Source of the DNA: JAIBJP01 sp035601195
GTDB lineage: Bacteria; Actinomycetota; Thermoleophilia; Gaiellales; Gaiellaceae
NCBI GenBank assembly: GCA_035601195.1
Contig: DATNOU010000111.1
Coordinates: forward strand, 1-6,421
Direction: 5' to 3'
Length of the DNA: 6,421 bases
How positions within the stretch are numbered: the stretch's first letter is position 1; the number at the start of each line of letters is the position of its first letter. The translations under genes were made by a program, and so were the position numbers. Below the pieces are notes generated by a model. The model made no database searches, was not told the DNA's origin, and saw only the letters and a list, made by a program, of their open reading frames with translations. Positions 1 to 4,590 of the stretch are shown here, in pieces.

Positions 1-209
1 GTCGCGAGGCAGACGCCGGCGCGGCCGGTGAGGCGGCCATAGACGTCGGCCATGAACGCTGCAGCGCCTTCGTGTCGAGTCAGGACGAAGCGGACCGAAC
101 TGTCGCGGAGCGCATCCATCAGCTCGAGGTTCTCCTCCCCCGGGATCCCGAAGGCGAAGCGGACGCCTTCACTTTCCAAACAGGAGACGAGGAGTGCGGC
201 GGCTTTCAT
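1..209 (-). CDS. Thiamine-diphosphate enzyme, acetolactate synthase large-subunit type (N-terminal fragment)
   Basis: Only the first 69 codons are present; the gene continues beyond base 1. The translation begins MKAAALLVSCLESEGVRFAF and continues with GIPGEEN (residues 21-27), then LTRHEGAAAFMADVYGRLTG (43-62). This is the N-terminal pyrimidine-binding domain of the acetolactate synthase/pyruvate oxidase superfamily. Glu47 in the RHEGAAA segment matches the conserved glutamate that activates the thiamine cofactor. Family members condense or decarboxylate 2-oxoacids in the cytoplasm. The GIPGEEN form is common in stand-alone acetolactate synthase-like proteins, but the C-terminal part that would separate acetolactate synthase from sulfoacetaldehyde acetyltransferase, oxalyl-CoA decarboxylase or benzoylformate decarboxylase relatives is missing. 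The ATG at 207-209 fits the family N-terminus and lies about 26 bases from a TATA-like element, suggesting a leaderless mRNA. The gene is divergent from the toroid-protein gene at 304. Family assignment is firm; the exact enzyme is not. Confidence 0.85.
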   Translation of the reverse strand, partial: MKAAALLVSCLESEGVRFAFGIPGEENLELMDALRDSSVRFVLTRHEGAAAFMADVYGRLTGRAGVCLA

Positions 210-231
210 GCGGACCGGATTGGCGGGGGAC

Positions 232-240
232 GATTTATGG
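232..240 (-). promoter_or_regulatory. Archaeal-type TATA element for the thiamine-diphosphate enzyme gene
   Basis: On the minus strand this reads CCATAAATC, an AT-rich island in GC-rich DNA. Its centre (about 236) is 26-27 bases from the ATG at 209, the spacing expected between an archaeal TATA box and the transcription start, so the transcript would be leaderless. Read on the plus strand (TTTATGG), the same island could also serve the gene at 304 with a leader of about 40 bases. This is inferred from spacing and composition only. Confidence 0.45.
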
Positions 241-269
241 CGTGCGGGGGACACATCGCGGTCCGGAAC

Positions 270-298
270 CTATTTCTCCCGGGCCCGATTCTTCGGAG
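270..298 (+). promoter_or_regulatory. Candidate TATA-like element and GGAG ribosome site for the GTG start at 304
   Basis: CTATTTCT (270-277) lies about 30 bases before the GTG at 304, which would suit leaderless transcription. A GGAG (295-298) five bases before the GTG would instead suit a leadered mRNA started from the AT-rich island at 232-240. Both readings favour 304 as the start over the in-frame ATGs at 52 and 208, which lie inside or at the edge of the divergent gene, and over the GTG at 328, which has no clear ribosome site. Confidence 0.35.
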
Positions 299-303
299 TC
301 ACG

Positions 304-1332
304 GTGACGATAGGCGCCGGCTCGGTCGTGGACACGCTCCTCCGATCGAAGGAGCCCTCGATCCAGTGGAAAACGAGAGTCCATGTCCTGGAGGAGGATC
401 GGGACACGAAACGGGTGCGGGCGCTCGAGGACGAGATCCGCCGCTCCCCTCGGGTCCGGGCGCTCCTGTCCCGACGCGATCGGCTCGGCCGGCCGGGTAC
501 CGCGCGGGCGGTCTACTACAAGTGGCAAGGGGTCCATTGGGTCCTCGCGAGCCTCGCCGACATCGGATATCCCGGAGGGGACGAGAGCCTCTATCCGATG
601 CGGGACCGGATTTTGGAGTTCTGGCTGAAACCGAGCTACTTCCGAGAGTTCACCGCAGGGACCGAGGCCGAGGCGTACCGACACGAAGGCGTCCCCGTGA
701 TGGAAGGTCGGTACCGCCGCTGCGCGTCCCAGCAGGGGAATCCGCTCTACTTCCTCACGATCCTCGGAATCGCGGATGAGCGGGCCGACGCCCTCGTCGA
801 GCGGCTGCTCCACTGGCAGTGGCCCGACGGAGGGTGGAACTGCGACCGGCACCCGACCGCCGACACCTCGTCGTTCATGGAGACGCGGCTGCCGATGCTC
901 GGGCTGGCGGCGTACGCGCGGACTCACCAATCCGCCGCGTTGCGGGGGGCGGTGGAACGGGCCAGCGAGGTGTTCCTCCGAAGGAGGCTATTCAAGCGGG
1001 CCTCGGATGGACGCGTCATCCATCCGGATTTCACCGCCCTTCACTACCCGCTCTATTGGCGCTACGACTACCTCGGCGGGCTCAAGGCGATGGCCGGGAT
1101 CGGACGAATCCGAGATCCGCGGTGCGCCGACGCGCTCGACCTCCTCGAAGAACGGCGGTTGCCCGATGGCGGTTGGCCCGCTGAGAAGCGGCACTACAAG
1201 GTCCGCCCTCGGACGATGGAGGCCAATGCCGACTACGTCGACTGGGGCGGGACCAGCCGGACGCGAATGAACGAGTGGGTCACCGTCGATGCGCTCGCCG
1301 TCTTGCGGTCCGCCGGGCGGCTCACGGTTTGA
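304..1332 (+). CDS. Alpha/alpha-toroid protein related to prenyltransferase/squalene cyclase repeats
   Basis: With a GTG start at 304 the product has 342 residues, no signal peptide and no membrane helix, so it is probably cytoplasmic or peripheral. It opens with DTLLRSKEPSIQWKTRVHVL and an arginine-rich segment RRSPRVRALLSRRD. It then carries QW-like repeats of the terpenoid cyclase/prenyltransferase toroid fold: PDGGWNCD (174-181) and PDGGW (287-291). An aromatic segment HYPLYWRYDYLGGLK lies at 247-261. The acidic DXDD motif that protonates substrate in squalene-hopene cyclases is not seen, so the fold is supported but cyclase activity is not. A 45-residue stretch (247-291) aligns without gaps to residues 227-271 of the minus-strand gene at 2112-3083, so the two are diverged paralogues. 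The gene diverges from the thiamine-diphosphate enzyme gene and overlaps the TMEM175-like gene at its 3' end. Function and substrate are unknown; I would name it a hypothetical toroid-fold protein. Confidence 0.75.
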   Translation: MTIGAGSVVDTLLRSKEPSIQWKTRVHVLEEDRDTKRVRALEDEIRRSPRVRALLSRRDRLGRPGTARAVYYKWQGVHWVLASLADIGYPGGDESLYPMRDRILEFWLKPSYFREFTAGTEAEAYRHEGVPVMEGRYRRCASQQGNPLYFLTILGIADERADALVERLLHWQWPDGGWNCDRHPTADTSSFMETRLPMLGLAAYARTHQSAALRGAVERASEVFLRRRLFKRASDGRVIHPDFTALHYPLYWRYDYLGGLKAMAGIGRIRDPRCADALDLLEERRLPDGGWPAEKRHYKVRPRTMEANADYVDWGGTSRTRMNEWVTVDALAVLRSAGRLTV

Positions 1333-2071
1333 GCCGATACGTCCGGCTCTCCGGACGAACGGCACGGCCGATCCAGTAGGAGAGCAGAGGGAGGGACCAC
1401 CAGAGGATTCGGGCTTGGATGCCGGCGACCGTCACCTCCCAGAACGCGGGTGCGATCGCGATCGTGTTCAGGGCGGCGAGGATCGCCAATCGGTTCCTCC
1501 CGTTGCGGAACAGTCTCACGATCTCCGGAGCGACGAGCCCTTTCTCCTCGATGCTGAGGACGTGAGCGAATGCGCCGAGGATTAACATGATGCCGGACAG
1601 GTTGAGAGTGAACAGGGTGGACGAGTAGTCGCTGACGCGGGCGGCCTCCTCCGGTGTGAGCGTCGGGTTGACGACCTCGACCGTGTTGAGCAGATAGGGG
1701 ATGACCGCGACCAGCAGCAGAAGGACGACGTTGATGAGCGTCACCGATTTCGTTTCGATCGGGAGCACGGACATGTAGGTCGTGTAGATGAGCCAGGCCG
1801 TGATCAGGATGAGGAACGTGAAACCGAACGCGACGACGTGGCGGTTGATCTCGTCCTCGGACACCGGAGGGCTGACGAGAAGGGCGAGCGATCCGATCGA
1901 GAGCGAGAGTCCAAAGATGAGGTCGGCGAGGGTCTCGATCTGGGGACGCGGTCGGCGTGGCGCCGCTCCGACCGAGGCGCCGGCGGCCCTTTGTTCGTTC
2001 TCGATATCGGGAGCCAAGGTCTCCGGCAAGGAACGAACTCGACCTATGCTTATCGGTCGCCGCCATGCCAA
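1322..2071 (-). CDS. TMEM175/DUF1211-like six-helix membrane protein
   Basis: The longest reading has 249 residues. After about 45 polar, arginine-rich residues come six hydrophobic segments at roughly 50-68, 79-100, 109-130, 151-172, 194-213 and 220-238. The first, LADLIFGLSLSIGSLALL, resembles the first helix of TMEM175/DUF1211 proteins, whose FSD motif and following hydrophobic residues line a potassium-selective pore; here FSD is replaced by LAD, with the aspartate kept (Asp50). Family knowledge suggests a cation channel or related transporter, but the altered motif makes that tentative. No ATG occurs before the first helix, so the start must be a non-ATG codon: TTG at 2071 (coordinates given), TTG at 2029 (about 25 bases after a TATA-like element) or TTG at 2017 (preceded by GGAG). 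I cannot settle which. The gene lies 40 bases after the second toroid gene on the same strand and may be co-transcribed with it. Confidence 0.65.
   Translation of the reverse strand: MAWRRPISIGRVRSLPETLAPDIENEQRAAGASVGAAPRRPRPQIETLADLIFGLSLSIGSLALLVSPPVSEDEINRHVVAFGFTFLILITAWLIYTTYMSVLPIETKSVTLINVVLLLLVAVIPYLLNTVEVVNPTLTPEEAARVSDYSSTLFTLNLSGIMLILGAFAHVLSIEEKGLVAPEIVRLFRNGRNRLAILAALNTIAIAPAFWEVTVAGIQARILWWSLPLLSYWIGRAVRPESRTYRLKP
2045..2054 (-). promoter_or_regulatory. Possible TATA-like element inside the long N-terminal reading of the membrane protein
   Basis: On the minus strand this reads GATAAGCATA. Its centre lies 22-25 bases before the in-frame TTG at 2029. If it is a real archaeal promoter, the membrane protein starts at 2029 or 2017 rather than 2071 and has its own transcript. 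The match is weak and rests on position alone. Confidence 0.25.
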
Positions 2072-2111
2072 GTAGAAGTTTTCCCGGTCTCACGGCGACC
2101 CCCTAGCGGCT

Positions 2112-3083
2112 TCAACCGACGCGGGACAGGACCGTGAGCGCCCGGAGCGTGATCATCTTGCTTGGTCGGCCGGGGGTCTCGAATGCGAGCGGGGTCGGAC
2201 GTTTGTTCGGATGCTCCGCATACCAGCGGGCGCCCGCCGGGCTCGGGTCCGGCTGGACCGCGTCGAGGTTCCAACGCCCGTCGGGCCGTCGCTTCTTCCG
2301 CAGGAGTGCGAGCGCGAAGCCGAGCCTCGTGTCGTCCCCGTAGCCGAGGGCGGTCAGGACGTCGAGGCCGACCAGAAGGTCGTAGTAATAGTGCATCGGC
2401 CAATGGAAGCGGTACCACGGCTCGTAGCGCGCTCCCTGGCGATGGAGCTCATGGTCGAGATAGTACTCGGCCCCTCGCTCGACGCAGCCCTTCATGGAGG
2501 CGGTCCACTTCGAGCGGGGATAAGCGGCGAAGGCGCTCAGGCCTTCCCACGAGTCGAGGGTCCGTCCCGTCGCGGGAGCGTCCTTGTAATTCCAGCACGT
2601 CCAGCCTCCCTTGGGGTGCGCGGTCAGGACCAGCCAGTCGAGCGCCTTGCGGACCCGACGGTCGTCTCCGTACCCGAACCGAATCAGCGCCCGAGTCATG
2701 TTTCCCGTGTAGCAGTGGTGACCATGGCCTTTCGACATGCCGCCGACGCCACCGCCGTTCAGCGGGGACTTCTTCATCCAGAGCTCGCACGACGCGCGCA
2801 CCTCGGGAATCTCACGGGTGGCTCCGAGGTCCGAGAGCGCGAGCAGGTTCCAATTCATCGCGGCGTACTTCGGCGACATGGGGTGCGCATCGCGGACCCA
2901 CCAGCCGGCCGGGTCGCGGCGGGCGAGCATGTCCGCGGCCCACCCGGCCGACGGGATCCGGGCCTTCGCGTCCAGGACGTCGGAGTCGGTCTCGCTCTTC
3001 CCAAGGAGCTGGGTCAACGCGAGATACCGCACCGACGGCTGGTCCGGTTCGAGCAGCCAGTCGAGGACCTTATCGCGCGCCAT
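2112..3083 (-). CDS. Second alpha/alpha-toroid protein, prenyltransferase/squalene cyclase-like
   Basis: The product has 323 residues, starts at an ATG (MARDKVLDWLLEPDQPSVRY) and has no signal peptide or membrane helix. Repeated helix pairs with glycine/tryptophan turns mark the toroid fold: AGWW near 59-62, KGGWTCWN (158-165) and PDGRW (267-271). A conserved-looking central motif, GHGHHCYTGN (119-128), clusters three histidines and one cysteine and could bind metal or line the cavity. No DXDD acid motif is present, so squalene-type cyclase chemistry is not supported. Residues 227-271 align gap-free with 247-291 of the toroid protein at 304-1332; by hand about 19 of 45 positions are identical, including HxP, YD, GL, the D and R of DxR, and PDGxW. 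Between the two toroid genes lies the TMEM175-like gene, which follows this one on the same strand. A TATA-like element about 27 bases before the ATG suggests leaderless transcription. Fold assignment is fairly secure; function is unknown. Confidence 0.8.
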   Translation of the reverse strand: MARDKVLDWLLEPDQPSVRYLALTQLLGKSETDSDVLDAKARIPSAGWAADMLARRDPAGWWVRDAHPMSPKYAAMNWNLLALSDLGATREIPEVRASCELWMKKSPLNGGGVGGMSKGHGHHCYTGNMTRALIRFGYGDDRRVRKALDWLVLTAHPKGGWTCWNYKDAPATGRTLDSWEGLSAFAAYPRSKWTASMKGCVERGAEYYLDHELHRQGARYEPWYRFHWPMHYYYDLLVGLDVLTALGYGDDTRLGFALALLRKKRRPDGRWNLDAVQPDPSPAGARWYAEHPNKRPTPLAFETPGRPSKMITLRALTVLSRVG

Positions 3084-3104
3084 TGCGGCTCGGAAGGTTC
3101 CTGC

Positions 3105-3113
3105 GACCTAAGC
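3105..3113 (-). promoter_or_regulatory. Weak TATA-like element for the second toroid gene
   Basis: The minus strand reads GCTTAGGTC here, centred about 26-27 bases before the ATG at 3083. The spacing fits archaeal leaderless transcription, and no Shine-Dalgarno sequence sits just before the ATG. The sequence match to a TATA box is poor. Confidence 0.25.
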
Positions 3114-3265
3114 TCCTTCCGGTCTTCCGCTCCACACGACCGCGTCTACGTTTCGCGTCGCCCCGCGCGCGCCATCGGACCTGCATCCTGTCTACGGTCG
3201 GCGATTCTGAACCCCCGCAGCGTCTCCGCCGGATCGTCCCTGACTCGGGGCCTAAAGGGATTCTA

Positions 3266-3299
3266 CCTGCAGAAGAACTGCATGAGGCTCATCAGCAGG
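3266..3299. repeat. Inverted-repeat cluster (possible hairpin)
   Basis: CCTGC (3266-3270) pairs with GCAGG (3295-3299). Inside it CTGC-ATGA (3278-3285) pairs with TCAT and GCAG (3289-3292 and 3295-3298), leaving a 3-base loop and a 2-base bulge. The two pairings share GCAG and are alternatives. It lies 3' of the MarR gene by about 33 bases and could fold at the end of that transcript, but it has no following T-run, so I do not call it a terminator. Confidence 0.35.
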
Positions 3300-3331
3300 T
3301 TCGCGTCCTTCAGTCGCGGTGCGTCCTACTC

Positions 3332-3832
3332 TCACCCAAACGTGCAAGCGACGGTGACCTTATCCATGACGCTCTTGAGGACAGCTAGCTCTCTTTGATT
3401 GAGTCGCGCGACAAAGAGATCGGAGACCCCGCGCAGGTGGACGGGCGCCGACACGGTCAGCCGGGCCATACCCGCATCGGTCAATACGACCACGACACCA
3501 CGTCCGTCTGCATCGGTGTCGGCTCGACGAACGAGGCCTTCGTCGACCAGCCGCGCGACACGGCGAGTCATGCCCGACCGCGAGATGAGCGCCCGGGCCG
3601 CGAGGTCGGTCATGCGCAGTTCACCACCCGCGAGCGCCAGCTGAGCGAGCACGTCGAAATCGGCCAAGGCCAGGCCGGTCTTCTTTTCGAGATCCGTGTC
3701 GAGTTGGCGCATGAGCGTGGCGTGTGCTCGCAGCAGTGAGCGCCACGCCTCCAATCCACGCCGGCCCGGCAGCTCGTTCGCTGTGAGCCGGTCGAAGAGC
3801 GCAGCGACGTCCGGCTTCGGTTTTACTTGCAT
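3332..3832 (-). CDS. MarR-family transcriptional regulator
   Basis: The product has 166 residues, a normal length for MarR proteins, which bind palindromic DNA as dimers and usually repress neighbouring genes until a small ligand or oxidant releases them. The winged helix-turn-helix spans about residues 57-125: DFDVLAQLALAGGELRMTDL, a recognition helix SRSGMTRRVARLVDEGL (84-100), and a wing DADGRGVVVVLT (107-118). N- and C-terminal helices (about 27-50 and 145-160) would form the dimer interface. The single cysteine, Cys163, sits at the extreme C-terminus, so classical N-terminal-cysteine OhrR sensing is unlikely. The ATG at 3832 is preferred over upstream in-frame starts because those would translate the palindromic promoter region. 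The gene is divergent from the LUD-domain gene across 83 bases rich in inverted repeats, which points to autoregulation and control of the LUD-Gfo-MDR run. The ligand is unknown. Confidence 0.9.
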   Translation of the reverse strand: MQVKPKPDVAALFDRLTANELPGRRGLEAWRSLLRAHATLMRQLDTDLEKKTGLALADFDVLAQLALAGGELRMTDLAARALISRSGMTRRVARLVDEGLVRRADTDADGRGVVVVLTDAGMARLTVSAPVHLRGVSDLFVARLNQRELAVLKSVMDKVTVACTFG

Positions 3833-3837
3833 CCGCA

Positions 3838-3865
3838 ACCTTATACACCACTCCCGGTATAAGGT
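3838..3865. promoter_or_regulatory. Perfect 9-bp inverted repeat in the divergent MarR/LUD promoter region
   Basis: ACCTTATAC (3838-3846) and GTATAAGGT (3857-3865) are exact reverse complements separated by 10 bases. Each arm contains a TATA-like core, so the repeat may combine divergent promoters with an operator. On the minus strand the distal arm (CTTATAC, centre near 3861) is about 29 bases before the MarR ATG at 3832, consistent with a nearly leaderless archaeal transcript. On the plus strand either arm could start the LUD mRNA with a leader. A MarR dimer bound here would block both directions. The repeat is seen directly; its role is inferred. Confidence 0.6.
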
Positions 3866-3867
3866 AC

Positions 3868-3886
3868 TTGCACTTGCAATTATTGC
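3868..3886. promoter_or_regulatory. Candidate MarR operator: two short palindromes
   Basis: TTGCA-ct-TGCAA (3868-3879) is an inverted repeat with a 2-base spacer. GCAAT-t-ATTGC (3876-3886) is a second, overlapping palindrome with a 1-base centre. ACTTGC also occurs twice in tandem (3866-3871 and 3872-3877). Short AT-centred TTGCA-type palindromes are typical of MarR-family operators. The sites lie beside the 9-bp inverted repeat and upstream of the LUD ribosome site, where binding would hinder transcription. The specific protein-DNA pairing is inferred. Confidence 0.45.
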
Positions 3887-3905
3887 CACCAGAACAACGC
3901 GGGAA

Positions 3906-3910
3906 GGGAG
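3906..3910 (+). promoter_or_regulatory. Ribosome binding site of the LUD-domain gene
   Basis: GGGAG lies five bases before the ATG at 3916. It decides that start over an upstream in-frame TTG at 3868, which would put the palindromic operator region inside the coding sequence. Confidence 0.7.
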
Positions 3911-3915
3911 CGTCA

Positions 3916-4566
3916 ATGACCACCGAGCTCTACACCGACCTGGATCGGTCCATCAGACGTCGGTTCGGGACTCTAGGGGACGACGCCCGCGTGAGGCGCA
4001 CCGCGGCCGCCCTCGAAGCAAACGGAATTAGCGTTCTTCGGGCGGCGGACGCTGCAGAAGCCAAACGGATCGTGCTGGGTCTCATCCCCGACGGATCCCA
4101 GGTGCATCACGGCGGCTCGCAATCGCTCGAGACGTCGGGCATCGCCGAGGAGATCGAGAAATCCGGTCGCTACGAGCCGCTCCGGCCGAGAATCTGGAGC
4201 ATGGATCGCAAGACGCAGGCCGACGAGATCCGCCGCCTCACCTCAGCGCCCGACGTCATGCTCGGCAGCGTGCATGCGGTCACCGAGAGTGGATCGCTGC
4301 TGGCGGCCTCGTTCAGTGGCAGCCAGCTCGGCCCCTACGTCACCGGTGCTGGACGAGTGATCCTCGTCGTGGGCACGCAGAAGATCGTGTCCGACCTCGA
4401 GGAAGGTCTCCGCCGCATCAACGAGTACGTCTTCCCGCTCGAGGATGCCCGCGCCCAGGCGGCGTATGGCGTGCACAGCGGCGTCAACAAGGTCCTCATC
4501 ATCCACCGCGAGATCGTGCCCGGCCGCATCACCGTCGTCTTCGTTGACGAGGTCCTCGGCTTCTAG
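3916..4566 (+). CDS. LUD-domain protein (lactate-utilization LutC-like, DUF162)
   Basis: The product has 216 residues, close to a stand-alone LUD domain. Recognisable family segments are HHGGSQSLETSGI (64-76), DVMLGSVHAVTESGSLLAAS (113-132) and VVGTQKIV (151-158). The LUD fold occurs in LutC and in the N-terminal half of LutB, parts of an iron-sulfur lactate dehydrogenase complex. Here no LutA or LutB gene and no iron-sulfur cysteine cluster is visible nearby, so lactate oxidation is not supported; stand-alone LUD proteins mostly have no known reaction. It has no signal peptide or membrane helix and should be cytoplasmic. It is the first gene of a plus-strand run, 24 bases before the Gfo/Idh/MocA gene, and is divergent from the MarR gene, so it is probably induced when MarR is released. 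Family is secure, role unknown. Confidence 0.88.
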   Translation: MTTELYTDLDRSIRRRFGTLGDDARVRRTAAALEANGISVLRAADAAEAKRIVLGLIPDGSQVHHGGSQSLETSGIAEEIEKSGRYEPLRPRIWSMDRKTQADEIRRLTSAPDVMLGSVHAVTESGSLLAASFSGSQLGPYVTGAGRVILVVGTQKIVSDLEEGLRRINEYVFPLEDARAQAAYGVHSGVNKVLIIHREIVPGRITVVFVDEVLGF

Positions 4567-4577
4567 CGCAAGCCGAC

Positions 4578-4582
4578 GGAGG
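4578..4582 (+). promoter_or_regulatory. Ribosome binding site of the Gfo/Idh/MocA gene
   Basis: GGAGG lies eight bases before the ATG at 4591, a strong Shine-Dalgarno site in the short gap after the LUD gene. It supports translation from a shared mRNA. Confidence 0.75.
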
Positions 4583-4590
4583 AATCAACC

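Larger units (their letters stand above)
3084..3331. other. Intergenic region without a convincing gene
   Basis: This stretch of 248 bases separates the left, archaeal-looking genes from the MarR cassette. No reading frame in it has a recognisable start, ribosome site or family signature. No tRNA can be folded; a GGTTCGCGTCC segment near 3298-3308 resembles a T-arm but lacks a matching stem and acceptor. There is no long T-tract to mark an archaeal terminator. The only structure seen is a hairpin cluster at 3266-3299. It marks a possible junction between two regions of different origin. Confidence 0.6.

Noticed and set aside
52..303. N-terminal extension of the plus-strand toroid protein back to the ATG at 52 (or 208)
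   Set aside because: This stretch is antisense to the well-supported thiamine-diphosphate enzyme gene and includes its promoter. The extension is arginine/serine-rich with no family similarity, and the toroid family signal begins just after the GTG at 304.
3266..3308. Hammerhead-like CTGATGAG or C/D-box-like sequence on the minus strand, and a T-arm-like GGTTCGCGTCC
   Set aside because: No GAAA partner segment or stems for a hammerhead, no properly placed D and D' boxes, and no tRNA acceptor or anticodon stem could be built around them.
2162..3398. Long plus-strand open frames (about 395-408 codons) opposite the second toroid gene
   Set aside because: They are low-complexity Arg/Ser/Pro-rich or otherwise featureless, typical antisense shadows in GC-rich DNA, while the minus-strand frame has clear toroid motifs.
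3868..3915. TTG start at 3868 for the LUD-domain protein
   Set aside because: It has no ribosome site and lies inside the operator palindrome, whereas the ATG at 3916 has GGGAG five bases upstream.
3833..3916. Upstream extension of the MarR protein to 3916
   Set aside because: It would translate through the palindromic promoter/operator region and give an N-terminus not seen in MarR proteins; the ATG at 3832 gives a normal length.
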